Source: Leifsonia virtsii (lineage in GTDB: Bacteria; Actinomycetota; Actinomycetes; Actinomycetales; Microbacteriaceae). From it: DNA of 64,000 bases. A program made the position numbers and the translations under genes. Below the pieces are notes generated by a model. That model saw only the letters and a program-made list of their open reading frames with translations, did no database searches and had not been told where the DNA came from. Location: positions 124,001-188,000 of the forward strand of contig NZ_JAROCB010000001.1 of assembly GCF_030433675.1 (NCBI RefSeq), given 5' to 3'. Of this stretch, positions 48,397-57,077 are shown one piece after another; position 1 is the first letter of the stretch, and every line of letters begins with the position of its first letter.

Positions 48397-49893
48397 TCAG
48401 GAGTTGCCGGGGAAGGCGAGCTCGATGCGGGAGTGCACGGGGTCGGGCCAGCGCGTGGTGACCACCTTGCTGCGCGTGTAGAAGTGGAACGACTCCGGCC
48501 CGTAGATGTGCGAATCGCCGAACAGGGAGTTCTTCCAGCCGCCGAACGAGTACGCCCCGACCGGGACGGGGATGGGCACGTTGATGCCGACCATCCCGAC
48601 CTCCACCTCGAACTCGAAGCGGCGGGCCGCCCCGCCGTCGCGCGTGAACAGGGCGACGCCGTTGCCGTACGGGTTCGCGTTGATGAGCTCGATCGCGTCC
48701 TCGAAGGTGTCGACGCGCACGACGGAGAGCACCGGGCCGAAGATCTCGTCGTCGTACGCCTTCATGCCGGGTCTCACGTGGTCCAGCAGGCTGACGCCGA
48801 CGAAGAAGCCGTCGCCCTCGAAGTCGCGCTGGGTGCCGTCGGCGACGACGGTCGCGCCCTCGGCGGCGGCCCCCGTGACGTAGGAGGCGACCTTGTCGCG
48901 GTGCTCCCGCGTGATCAGCGGACCCATCTCGCTGGCCGCGTCCGTGCCCGGTCCGATCCGCAGCGCGTCGAGGCGCGAGTGGATGGCGGGGACCAGCCGG
49001 TCGGCCACGTCGCCGACCGCGACGACCACGCTCACGGCCATGCAGCGCTCGCCGGCGGAGCCGTACGCGGCCGAGACCGCGGCGTCGGCGGCGGCGTCGA
49101 TGTCGGCGTCCTCCAGCACCACCATGTGGTTCTTCGCACCGCCCAGGGCCTGCACGCGCTTGCCGTTGGCGGACGCGCGCTGGTAGATCGAGCGCGCGAT
49201 CGGGGTCGAGCCGACGAAGCTGACCGCGGAGACGTCCGGCGAGTCGAGGATGGCGTCCACCGCCTCCTTGTCGCCGTGCACCACGTTCAGCACGCCGTCG
49301 GGGAGCCCGGCCTCGCGGAACAGCTTGGCCAGGTAGACGGACGCGCTCGGGTCCTTCTCGCTCGGCTTCAGGACGACGGTGTTGCCGCACGCGATCGCGC
49401 TCGCGACCATCCACAGCGGCACCATGACGGGGAAGTTGAACGGGGTGATGCAGCCGACGACGCCGACCGGCTGCTTGACGCTGTGCACGTCGACGCCGGT
49501 GGAGACCTGCTCGCTGTACTCGCCCTTGAGCTTGTCGATCAGGCCGCTCGCGAACTCCACGTTCTCCAGGCCCCGGCCGATCTCGCCAGCGGCGTCGGAG
49601 AGCACCTTGCCGTGCTCGCTCGTCACGATCGCGGCCAGCTCCTCCTTGCGCTCGGTGAGGAGGTGGCGGAGGCGGAACAGCACGTCCGCGCGCTTGGTCA
49701 GGCTGGTGGCGCGCCAGGCGGGGAAGGCGGCGCGCGCGGCCGCGATGGCTCGCTGGGTCTCGGCGGTGTCGGCGAGCGCGACCTCGTGCTGCCGCTCACC
49801 CGTCGCGGGATTGAAGACGGGGCCGGTGCGCACGGCGCCGGTCGGCTCGGCGGGCGACTCCTCGCCGGCGATGAAGTGTCGGATCAGGGCCAC
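48397..49893 (-). CDS. mmsA: CoA-acylating methylmalonate-semialdehyde dehydrogenase
   Basis: A 498-residue aldehyde dehydrogenase. It has the MmsA signatures: KQPVGVVGCITPFNFPVMVPLWMVASAIACGNTVVLKPSEKDPS, the NAD loop VGSTPIARSIYQRA, LGGAKNHMVVLEDADID, catalytic cysteine in YGSAGERCMAVSVVVAVG, and GNGVALFTRDGGAARRFEFEVEVGMVGINVPIPVP. The ERCMA segment with Glu before the catalytic Cys region reduced is characteristic of MmsA versus other dehydrogenases. Converts malonate or methylmalonate semialdehyde to acetyl- or propionyl-CoA. GTG at 49893 with GAGGAGG before it. Divergent from a PucR regulator. Confidence 0.93.
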   Translation of the reverse strand: MALIRHFIAGEESPAEPTGAVRTGPVFNPATGERQHEVALADTAETQRAIAAARAAFPAWRATSLTKRADVLFRLRHLLTERKEELAAIVTSEHGKVLSDAAGEIGRGLENVEFASGLIDKLKGEYSEQVSTGVDVHSVKQPVGVVGCITPFNFPVMVPLWMVASAIACGNTVVLKPSEKDPSASVYLAKLFREAGLPDGVLNVVHGDKEAVDAILDSPDVSAVSFVGSTPIARSIYQRASANGKRVQALGGAKNHMVVLEDADIDAAADAAVSAAYGSAGERCMAVSVVVAVGDVADRLVPAIHSRLDALRIGPGTDAASEMGPLITREHRDKVASYVTGAAAEGATVVADGTQRDFEGDGFFVGVSLLDHVRPGMKAYDDEIFGPVLSVVRVDTFEDAIELINANPYGNGVALFTRDGGAARRFEFEVEVGMVGINVPIPVPVGAYSFGGWKNSLFGDSHIYGPESFHFYTRSKVVTTRWPDPVHSRIELAFPGNS

Positions 49894-49986
49894 GGAGGTC
49901 CTCCTCGAGGGTTCGGCCGGACGTTCTGCTCGGCCGGGGCGGTAGGCTTTCCTCCCAATGATCACAGAGCGGGGGCCGGAGGAGCG

Positions 49987-51654
49987 ATGCCAGATCGTCG
50001 GGACCACAGAACGGGTCGGACAGTTCGTCCGGATGCGGGCGAGGCGTCGTCGTCCGTGCTGCCCACCGTGCGCGAAGTGCTGCGGATGGAGCCGGTCGCG
50101 CGCGCGCTTCCGGAGGTGCTGACCGGTCGGGAGCGGCTCGACGCGCCGGTGCGCTGGGTACACGTCGCCGAGACCGCGGAGGCGGCGCGGCTGGGCTCCG
50201 GCGGGGAGCTGCTGCTCGCCACGGGCGTCGGCTGGCCGTCCGACGACGCGTCGCTGCGGCGGCTGGGGCGCGTGCTGATCGAGGCGGACGTCGCCGGGCT
50301 CGTGCTCGAGCTCGGGCCGCCGATGCCGGTGCCTCCGCCCGCGCTCGTGGACGAGTTCCGCACCGCGGGGCGGCCGTTCGCGGTGCTGCACAGGGAGGCC
50401 CGGTTCGTGGCGATCACGGAGGCCGTGCACTCCCGGATCATCGCGGAGCAGATGGGGGCGCTTCGGGCGAGGGACGACATCCACGCGCTCTTCACCGACC
50501 TCAGCCTGCGCGGGAGCCCGGCCGACTTCATCGTCGACCAGGCCGCGCGGGTGCTCGGCTGCCCGGTCGTGCTGGAGGACACCAACCACCGCGTGATCGC
50601 GGCGGGCGGGGTGGACACGGGCTCGCGCACCGGGCAAGGCGCGGAGCTCGCGGACTGGGAGCAGCGGTCGCGCGCCGAGCACCGCTCCCGAACGGGCGGC
50701 TGGACGATCGTGCCGGTGGAGGCGCGCGGGATGCGGTGGGGGCACCTCATCGCGCTGCCGGGGGAGCCGCACCCGGCCGGGCGCTCGAACGTGCTCGAGC
50801 AGGCGGCGGTCGCGCTCGCGCTCAGCCGGCTGACCGACCGCGACGACGACGAGTGGACACGGCGCAGCCACGACGCGCTGCTCGCGGCGCTGCTCGGCCG
50901 CCGGTTCGCCGGGGAGGGCGGCGTGACTGCGCGGTTCGAAGCGGCGGGGTTCCCCCTCAGCGGGCGGACGGTGGCGGGCGCGGCGGTGCGAATGCGGTCG
51001 GGCACGCTCCCGGTGTCCGCAGCGCCGCGGGCGGTGGAGGCGGCCCGGGCGGCGGGCGTGGACGCGGTCGCCGGGCGGCATCCCGAGCATGCCGGAACGC
51101 TCGTCGTCGCGGTGTCGCCGCGGCCGGGTCGGACGCTCGGCGACGCGGTGTTCGCCGCGATCGCGGAGGCCGCCGCGTCGGCGCGCACGGACGACCCTGC
51201 GGCGGTCGTGGCAGTCGGGTCGGACGCGAGGGGCATCGCGGGGCTGCTCTCGTCGCTGGAGGAGGCGGTCGCGCTGGCGACCGGCTCCTCGGCGGGGCGG
51301 CCGGAGGGGCGGCTCGGCCGCACGGTCGCGGTGCAGCGCGTGTCGCACCGGCCGCTGCTGCGGCTGGTGAACGCGCTCGGCGGCGACCCGCGGATGCTGG
51401 AGCACACGGAGCAGATGCTGCGGCCGCTGATCGAGCACGACCTCGCCACCGGCGGCGACCTGGTCGAGGTGCTGCGGGCGTACCTCAGCCACCCGGGCAA
51501 CCGCACCCGCGCCGCCGCGGCGAGCCACCTGTCCCGATCGGTGTTCTACCAGCGGATCGCCCTCATCGAGGAGCTGCTCGGGATGGACCTGGACGACGGC
51601 GAGACCGTCGCCGCCCTCCACGCGGCCGTGCTGGCGCGGGGGCCTGCGCGCTGA
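49987..51654 (+). CDS. PucR/CdaR family transcriptional regulator
   Basis: A 555-residue regulator. The N-terminal PucR ligand-binding domain (about 25-150: LPTVREVLRMEPVARALPEVLTGRERLDAPVRWVHVAETAEAARLGSGGELLLATGVGWP) and a GGDEF-like middle are followed by a C-terminal PucR helix-turn-helix (LVEVLRAYLSHPGNRTRAAAASHLSRSVFYQRIALIEELLGMDLDDGETVAALHAAVL). Such activators control purine, polyamine or amino-acid catabolic genes. It is divergent from mmsA by 93 bases, so it probably controls mmsA and the aminotransferase, and perhaps the FAD oxidase. ATG at 49987 with GGAGGAG three bases before. Confidence 0.92.
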   Translation: MPDRRDHRTGRTVRPDAGEASSSVLPTVREVLRMEPVARALPEVLTGRERLDAPVRWVHVAETAEAARLGSGGELLLATGVGWPSDDASLRRLGRVLIEADVAGLVLELGPPMPVPPPALVDEFRTAGRPFAVLHREARFVAITEAVHSRIIAEQMGALRARDDIHALFTDLSLRGSPADFIVDQAARVLGCPVVLEDTNHRVIAAGGVDTGSRTGQGAELADWEQRSRAEHRSRTGGWTIVPVEARGMRWGHLIALPGEPHPAGRSNVLEQAAVALALSRLTDRDDDEWTRRSHDALLAALLGRRFAGEGGVTARFEAAGFPLSGRTVAGAAVRMRSGTLPVSAAPRAVEAARAAGVDAVAGRHPEHAGTLVVAVSPRPGRTLGDAVFAAIAEAAASARTDDPAAVVAVGSDARGIAGLLSSLEEAVALATGSSAGRPEGRLGRTVAVQRVSHRPLLRLVNALGGDPRMLEHTEQMLRPLIEHDLATGGDLVEVLRAYLSHPGNRTRAAAASHLSRSVFYQRIALIEELLGMDLDDGETVAALHAAVLARGPAR

Positions 51655-51668
51655 CGCGCCCGCCGCGT

Positions 51669-51725
51669 CCATGGGACGCAACACGCCGTTATGCGCGACG
51701 CATAACGGCGTGTCGCGACCCATGG
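51669..51725. terminator. 27-bp hairpin, first of two between convergent pucR and FAD oxidase
   Basis: Arms 51669-51695 and 51699-51725 pair at 25 of 27 positions with a three-base loop. Each arm contains the ACACGCCG / CGGCGTGT core. It is the longest stem in the window. Confidence 0.7.
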
Positions 51726-51733
51726 ATGCGTCT

Positions 51734-51787
51734 GGTTGACGCGACACGCCGTCGCCGGGCGCCGCCGCGCGGCGTGTTGCGTCAACC
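51734..51787. terminator. 18-bp hairpin, second of two between convergent pucR and FAD oxidase
   Basis: Arms 51734-51751 and 51770-51787 pair at 17 of 18 positions. The arms end in the same ACACGCCG core as the neighbouring element, with a GC-rich loop of 18 bases. Confidence 0.65.
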
Positions 51788-51806
51788 AGGCGGGGAGCGC
51801 GGCGCG

Positions 51807-53222
51807 TTAGGAGTCGAAGCCGAGGCCGACGGCGTCGAGGGTGCGGAGGAAGGCGTTGCGCCGGCCGCCGCGGTGGTCCGCCTGGTCGAGCGACCAGCGG
51901 GTGAGGTTGATGCCGACCGCGGCGGCCGGCTCGGGCGGGAAGGGGAGCGGGCGCGTCCGCACCATCTCCAGCTCGGTGCGCTCGGTGGTGCGGCCGGCCA
52001 GCAGGTCCAGCATCACCTGCGCACCGAAGTGCGTCGCCGCGACGCCGAGCCCGGTATAGCCGGCGGCATACGCGACCTTCCCCTCGCGGGCGGAGCCGAA
52101 GAACGCGCAGAACCGGCTGCAGGTGTCGATCGCTCCGGCCCAGCGGTGCGTGAAGGTGAGCCCCTCCAGCTGCGGGAACGTCGTGAAGAAGTGGCTCGCG
52201 AGCTTCCGGAACGTCTCCGGCCGCTCCTCGTACGACTCCCGGATGCGGCCGCCGTAGTGGTAGATGGCGTCGTAGCCGCCGAACAGGATGCGGTCGTCGG
52301 CGGTGAGCCGGTAGTAGTGGAACTGGTTGGCCGAGTCGCCGATGCCCTGCCGGCCCTCCCAGCCGATCGACGCCCGCTGCGCCGCGGAGAGCGGTTCGCT
52401 CATCAGCACGTAGTCGTACACGGGGACGGTCGCGAGCCGGTTGCGGCGCAGCAGGCTGGGGAAGACGTTCGTGGCGAGGGCCGTCCGCCGGGAGCGGAGG
52501 GTGCCGGTCGGCGTCTCCAGCACGGTGCCGTCGCCGATGCTCTCCACCGGGCTGTGCTCGAAGATCTCGACGCCGGCGTCCACGCAGGCGCGGGCGAGCG
52601 CCCTCGCGAGCTTGGCGGGGTGGACGAGGGCCGAATCCCGCGTGCGCAGCAGCCCCGCCTCGTAGGTGGGCGAGTGGACGAGGGAGCGGACCGCGTCGCG
52701 GTCGAGCAGCGTCGCCTCGGGACCCGCCGCCTCCCGCAGCCACTCCACCTGGTGCGGCTCGGTGGCGACGTCGAGCGCGCCGTTGCGTTCGAACTCGGCG
52801 TCCAGGCCGAGCTCGGCGACGGTGCGCTCGATCTCGTCGAGGTTGCGCATCCCGAGCCGCTGCAGCTCGTCGAACTCGCCGGGCCAGCGGCTTCGCCCGT
52901 TCTCGTCGCCGTGCGTCAGGCTCGCCTCGCAGAAGCCGCCGTTGCGGCCGGATGCGGCCCAGCCGACCCGACGGCCCTCCAGCACCACGACGCGCGCGGA
53001 CGGGTCCTCGCGCTTGGCGAGCAGGGCCGTCCAGAGACCGGTGTAGCCGGCGCCGACGACGGCGAGGTCGCAGCCCAGGTCGCCGCGCAGCTGCGGGTAG
53101 CGGTCGCCCGGGGCGTCCTCGGTCCAGAACACCGCCTGACGGCTGGGCGCGAGGGCGTGGCGCACCACCGCGTCGGCCGGGCGTGCGCGTTCGAAGACGG
53201 TGCTGGTCCGGGAGGGGCTCAC
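51807..53222 (-). CDS. FAD-dependent amine oxidoreductase (PuuB/DadA-like)
   Basis: A 471-residue flavoenzyme of the DAO family. The FAD-binding CDLAVVGAGYTGLWTALLAKREDPSARVVVLEG (about 50-82) is followed by the GRNGGFCEASLTHGDENG loop, substrate-side sequences (NGALDVATEP, DSALVHPAKLARALA), YHYYRLTADDRILFGGYDAIYHYGG and YAAGYTGLGVAATHFGAQVMLDLLAGR near the C-terminus. This is the type that oxidises gamma-glutamylputrescine, glycine-like amines or polyamine derivatives to aldehydes. With the class III transaminase and MmsA nearby it fits amine catabolism. GTG at 53222; the -10-like CAGAAT is six bases before. It is divergent from lacI. Confidence 0.85.
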   Translation of the reverse strand: MSPSRTSTVFERARPADAVVRHALAPSRQAVFWTEDAPGDRYPQLRGDLGCDLAVVGAGYTGLWTALLAKREDPSARVVVLEGRRVGWAASGRNGGFCEASLTHGDENGRSRWPGEFDELQRLGMRNLDEIERTVAELGLDAEFERNGALDVATEPHQVEWLREAAGPEATLLDRDAVRSLVHSPTYEAGLLRTRDSALVHPAKLARALARACVDAGVEIFEHSPVESIGDGTVLETPTGTLRSRRTALATNVFPSLLRRNRLATVPVYDYVLMSEPLSAAQRASIGWEGRQGIGDSANQFHYYRLTADDRILFGGYDAIYHYGGRIRESYEERPETFRKLASHFFTTFPQLEGLTFTHRWAGAIDTCSRFCAFFGSAREGKVAYAAGYTGLGVAATHFGAQVMLDLLAGRTTERTELEMVRTRPLPFPPEPAAAVGINLTRWSLDQADHRGGRRNAFLRTLDAVGLGFDS

Positions 53223-53381
53223 GCCGCCATTCTGCCCGACCGGGTGGTGGACGATCGTCGGGAATGGGGTGCGCGTCCAGGCAATCCGTCCGGTCCGATG
53301 AGCACGTTCGCAGCGAAATGCTGGGATGCGCAGCGGAGTCGAGCCAGTAGTGTAAGCCGCGCACCAGGAAGGGAGGCGGCC

Positions 53382-54410
53382 GTGAGCAACGCAGGGCGCG
53401 TGACGATCGCGGGGCTCGCCGAGCAGCTCGGCCTGTCCAAGGCGTCCGTGTCGTACGCGCTCAACGGCCTCCCCGGGGTCAGCGACGAGACCCGGGAGCG
53501 GGTGCTCGCGCTCGCCGAGCAACTCGGCTGGCACCCCAGCTCGTCCGCGCGGGCCCTGTCGCGGGCGCGCTCCGACACGATCGGGATCGTGCTGCGCCGC
53601 GACCCCAGCCTCCTCGGCACCGAGCCGTACTACATGAGCCTGCTCGCCGGCGTCGAGAGCGAGCTGTCGGAGACCGGCCGGTCGCTGCTGCTGCGCATGG
53701 TCGGGACGGACTCGGGCCAGGAGGTCGCGGCCTACCGGCGGTGGAGCGCCGAGGCCCGCGTGGACGGCGTCATGCTCTTCGACCTCACCTTCGACGACCC
53801 GAGGCCCGCGCTGCTCGAGCAGCTCGGCCTCGCCTACGTGCTGCACGGCAACCGCGAGACGCTCGCGCCGGGCAAGGTGCTGCTGTACGACGCCCGGGCG
53901 GACGCCGAGGTGCTGGTGACGCACCTCGCCGCCCTCGGACACCGGAGGGCGCTGCACATCGCCGGTCCCGCCGAGTTCGAGCACGAGGCGGACCGGCGCG
54001 ACGCGGTCGGCGCCACCGGGCGCGAGCTCGGGCTGGAGTTCGCGTTCGCGGCCTCCGACTACTCGATGGGTTCGGGGGAGCGGATCGCCGCGGAGGCGAT
54101 CGCGGCGGACCCGGGGATCACTGCGGTGCTCACCTCGAACGATCTGCTCGCGCTCGGCGCGCAGACCGCCCTCAACCGTGCCGGCAGGGAGGACGTGGCG
54201 ATCGCCAGCTGGGACGACTCCCTGCTCTGCCGTCTCGGGACGCGGCCGATCACCGCGCTCGACCGCTCGCCGGAGGAGCAGGGCCGCCGGTCGACCCGGA
54301 TGCTGCTCGACCAGCTCGCGGGCGCGCCGACGCCGGACCACCGCGCCCGCGCCAGCCACCTCATCCCGCGCGCGACCAGCGTCCCGGCCCCGGCCCCCGC
54401 CGCCCGCTGA
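53382..54410 (+). CDS. LacI family sugar-responsive repressor
   Basis: A 342-residue LacI/GalR regulator. N-terminal helix-turn-helix and hinge (RVTIAGLAEQLGLSKASVSYALNGLPGVSDETRERVLALAEQLGWHPSSSARALSRARSDTIGIVL), then a periplasmic-binding-protein-like effector domain with ALGHRRALHIAGP, and AVLTSNDLLALGAQTALNR near the end. GTG at 53382 with GGAAGGGAGG before it. It precedes an ABC sugar importer whose promoter carries a LacI-type operator (54625-54636), making it the obvious repressor of that operon. The effector is probably the imported oligosaccharide. Confidence 0.92.
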   Translation: MSNAGRVTIAGLAEQLGLSKASVSYALNGLPGVSDETRERVLALAEQLGWHPSSSARALSRARSDTIGIVLRRDPSLLGTEPYYMSLLAGVESELSETGRSLLLRMVGTDSGQEVAAYRRWSAEARVDGVMLFDLTFDDPRPALLEQLGLAYVLHGNRETLAPGKVLLYDARADAEVLVTHLAALGHRRALHIAGPAEFEHEADRRDAVGATGRELGLEFAFAASDYSMGSGERIAAEAIAADPGITAVLTSNDLLALGAQTALNRAGREDVAIASWDDSLLCRLGTRPITALDRSPEEQGRRSTRMLLDQLAGAPTPDHRARASHLIPRATSVPAPAPAAR

Positions 54411-54440
54411 CGCGGCCTGCCGGCTCGCGCTGGGCCGCGA

Positions 54441-54495
54441 CTGGTGACGAATCGCGCCCATTCGTCACGAATCGCGCCCATTCGTCACGAGTCGC
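54441..54495. repeat. three TTCGTSACGAA-like palindromes at 20-bp spacing
   Basis: Sites begin at 54441 (CTGGTGACGAA), 54461 (TTCGTCACGAA) and 54481 (TTCGTCACGAG); the spacers TCGCGCCCA are identical. Same palindrome and same 20-bp period as the array at 20097, but in a tandem spacer between lacI and the importer promoter. It may end the lacI transcript or be a protein-binding array. Confidence 0.65.
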
Positions 54496-54616
54496 CCGCG
54501 GAGGTGGTGCGTTCCCACCGTGACCGTAGCGTCGCCGAAGCGTGACCGGAGCGTGACCGCAGCCGCCCGGGGAGCGAGACCGGCCGGTATACCCTCGGAC
54601 GAGGCGAAGTCAAGGA

Positions 54617-54644
54617 TTGACACCTGAACCGGTTAAGTTAGGCT
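54617..54644 (+). promoter_or_regulatory. promoter of the ABC importer operon
   Basis: A perfect -35, TTGACA (54617-54622), 16 bases, and a -10 TAGGCT (54639-54644). Transcription would start near 54651, 62 bases before the binding-protein start. Confidence 0.75.
54625..54636. promoter_or_regulatory. LacI-type operator TGAACCGGTTAA
   Basis: A palindrome (AACCGGTT core with a central CpG) placed between the -35 and -10 boxes, where a bound LacI-family dimer would block RNA polymerase. The upstream lacI gene is the likely source of the repressor. Confidence 0.7.
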
Positions 54645-54712
54645 CAGCGTGCGTCCCGTCCGCCGTAGCACCCGCGGCGGGATCGCCCCCATCAAGAGAC
54701 GAAGGAGTCACA

Positions 54713-56017
54713 ATGAGGAAACGCGCCATCGCCGTCGCGGCACTGGCCGCTGCGGTCTCGCTCGTGGTCGCGGGCTGCAGCAGCTCGGGGTCAGGAGGGT
54801 CGTCCAGCGGGTCGACGCTCACCTACTGGGCCAGCAACCAGGGGACGAGCCTCGACAACGACAAGCAGGTGCTCACCCCGGTGCTCGACGACTTCACGAA
54901 GCAGACCGGCGTCAAGGTCAAGCTCGAGGTCATCGGGTGGAACGACCTGCAGACCCGCATCCAGACCGCCGTCACTTCCGGCCAGGGCCCCGACGTGCTC
55001 AACATCGGCAACACGTGGGCCGCGTCGCTGCAGGCGACCGGCGCCTTCCTGCCGTTCGGCGACAGCGAGATGAAGGCCATCGGCGGCAGCGACAAGTTCG
55101 TGAAGACCGCCCTCGAGACCGGCGGCGCCGCAGGCAAGACCCCGACCAGCGTCCCGCTGTACGGGCTCGCCTACGGCCTCTACTACAACAAGAAGATGTT
55201 CACCGACGCCGGCGTGCAGCCGCCCACCTCGTGGGAGGAGCTGGTGGCCGCGGCCAAGAAGCTCACCAACGGCACCACCTACGGCTTCTCGCTCGCCGCG
55301 GGCAGCTACACGGAGAACGCGCACTTCGCCTTCATCAACTCGGCCCAGAACGGCGGCGCCTGGTTCGACAGCAAGGGCGAGCCGACCTTCACGACCGACG
55401 CGAACGTCACCGGCATCAAGCGCTACCTCGACCTGATGCAGACCGACAAGGTCGTCAACACCTCCAACGCCCAGTACGACAACGGCGTCCAGGCGGTCAA
55501 CGACTTCGCCACCGGCAAGGTCGCGATGATCCTCAGCCAGAACAACGCCGACTCGTCGATCGTGGCCAACGGGATGACGTCCGACCAGTACGGTGTCGTC
55601 CCGTTCCCGGCTCCCGACGGCGGCAAGCCGGTCGCCAGCCACGTCGCCGGCATCAACCTGTCGATCTTCAAGAACACGAAGAACAAGGACGCGGCGCTGA
55701 AGTTCGTGAAGTACATGACGAGCAAGGACGTCCAGACCACCCTCGGCAAGCCGTACGCGAGCCTGCCGGTGCTGAACGACGCCAAGCCCGTCTTCACGGA
55801 CAACGCCGACGAGGCCGCCACGTTCCAGAAGATCTACAACGAGATGTCCAAGCCGCTGCCGCTGGTGCCGGCCGAGGACCAGTTCGAGAACACCGTCGGC
55901 AAGGCGATGAACGACATGTTCGCCAAGATCGCCACCGGCGGCACGGTCTCCGACGCCGACATCAAGTCGGCGCTGAAGAACGCGCAGGACCAGGTCAAGC
56001 AGTCCCTGGGCGGCTGA
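54713..56017 (+). CDS. ABC transporter sugar-binding lipoprotein
   Basis: A 434-residue family 1 extracellular solute-binding protein. Lipoprotein signal at 1-21 with lipobox VVAGC (Cys about 21, MRKRAIAVAALAAAVSLVVAGCSSS), a serine/glycine linker, then the typical LTYWASNQGTSLDNDKQVLTPVLDDFTKQTGVKVKLEVIGWNDLQTRI and the WEELVAAAKKLTN region. It captures an oligosaccharide outside the membrane for the two permeases downstream. ATG at 54713 with GAAGGAG five bases before. First gene of the LacI-regulated operon. No ATPase gene is included, as is usual where a shared MsiK-type ATPase serves several importers. Confidence 0.92.
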   Translation: MRKRAIAVAALAAAVSLVVAGCSSSGSGGSSSGSTLTYWASNQGTSLDNDKQVLTPVLDDFTKQTGVKVKLEVIGWNDLQTRIQTAVTSGQGPDVLNIGNTWAASLQATGAFLPFGDSEMKAIGGSDKFVKTALETGGAAGKTPTSVPLYGLAYGLYYNKKMFTDAGVQPPTSWEELVAAAKKLTNGTTYGFSLAAGSYTENAHFAFINSAQNGGAWFDSKGEPTFTTDANVTGIKRYLDLMQTDKVVNTSNAQYDNGVQAVNDFATGKVAMILSQNNADSSIVANGMTSDQYGVVPFPAPDGGKPVASHVAGINLSIFKNTKNKDAALKFVKYMTSKDVQTTLGKPYASLPVLNDAKPVFTDNADEAATFQKIYNEMSKPLPLVPAEDQFENTVGKAMNDMFAKIATGGTVSDADIKSALKNAQDQVKQSLGG

Positions 56018-56093
56018 TCCGCCGAAGCATCGCACGCCGGGCGGGGCGCAGCCGCGTCCCGCCCGGCGGTCAGCCACACCTGTAAGGAGACCC

Positions 56094-57077
56094 ATGTCGA
56101 CGACGACAGACGTCCGCGGCCCCGCCGTCACCGTGCCGGCCGCCGCTGCCCCTCCGAAGCCGAAACGGCGCCGCCCCAAGGGGTGGTGGCTGCCGTTCGT
56201 GCTGCTCGCACCGGCCATCGTGTTCGAGCTGCTGATCCACGTGGTCCCGATGCTCACCGGCATCTGGATCAGCTTCACCCAGCTGACCAAGTTCTACATC
56301 GCCAATTGGGGCGAGGCGCCCTTCGTCGGCTTCAAGAACTACGCGGTCGCGCTCGACTTCTCCGGCTCGGTCGGCCAGGGACTGCTCAAGTCGTTCTTCG
56401 TGACCGTCGGGTTCACCATCCTGGTCGTCGGCCTCTCCTGGGTGCTCGGGATGGCCGCGGCCGTCGCGCTGCAGGGGCGGTTCCGGGGCCGAGCGTTCTT
56501 CCGGACGCTGTTCCTGGTGCCCTATGCGCTGCCGCTGTACGCCGGCATCATCACCTGGAAGTTCATGTTCCAGAAGGACACCGGCGCGATCAACCACTTC
56601 CTGTTCGACAACCTCGGGCTGCCGGGCGACAAGCCGTTCTGGCTGATCGGCGGCAACGCGTTCTGGTCGATCGTCATCGTCGCGATCTGGCGACTGTGGC
56701 CGTTCGCCTTCCTGATGCTGATGGCCGGCCTCCAGTCGATCCCGTCGGACGTCTACGAGGCCTCGGCGGTGGACGGCGCGAAGCCGTTCCGGCAGTGGCG
56801 CTCGATCACGCTGCCCATGCTGCGGCCGGTGAACCTCGTGCTGCTGCTTGTCATGTTCCTGTGGACCTTCAACGACTTCAACACGCCCTACGTGCTGTTC
56901 GGGAGCACAGCCCAACCCGCGGCGGGCGACCTGATCTCCTTCCACATCTACAACGCGTCGTTCCTGACCTGGAACTTCGGCTCGGGGGCCGCGATGAGCG
57001 TGCTGCTGCTGCTGTTCCTGCTGGTCGTGACCGGCATCTACCTGCTCGTCGTCAACCGGAGGAGCCGCAATGCGTGA
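56094..57077 (+). CDS. ABC sugar permease, MalF-type
   Basis: A 327-residue inner-membrane subunit with six transmembrane helices after a basic N-terminus (PPKPKRRRPKGWW). The EAA loop that docks the ATPase is present as YEASAVDGAKPFRQWRSITLPMLRPVNL. Start and helix pattern are those of binding-protein-dependent carbohydrate permeases of the MalF/UgpA class. ATG at 56094 with AAGGAG four bases before. Its end overlaps the next permease by eight bases. Confidence 0.93.
   Translation: MSTTTDVRGPAVTVPAAAAPPKPKRRRPKGWWLPFVLLAPAIVFELLIHVVPMLTGIWISFTQLTKFYIANWGEAPFVGFKNYAVALDFSGSVGQGLLKSFFVTVGFTILVVGLSWVLGMAAAVALQGRFRGRAFFRTLFLVPYALPLYAGIITWKFMFQKDTGAINHFLFDNLGLPGDKPFWLIGGNAFWSIVIVAIWRLWPFAFLMLMAGLQSIPSDVYEASAVDGAKPFRQWRSITLPMLRPVNLVLLLVMFLWTFNDFNTPYVLFGSTAQPAAGDLISFHIYNASFLTWNFGSGAAMSVLLLLFLLVVTGIYLLVVNRRSRNA

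Noticed and set aside
48397-53364. A 1,655-codon open frame on the minus strand
   Set aside because: Only its first part in reading direction after 49893 is real (mmsA). The rest is antisense to pucR and others, open only because of high GC, and has no protein-like composition.
51807-54461. An 884-codon frame extending the FAD oxidase across lacI
   Set aside because: The part beyond 53222 is antisense to lacI, which has a full domain structure, RBS and codon bias.
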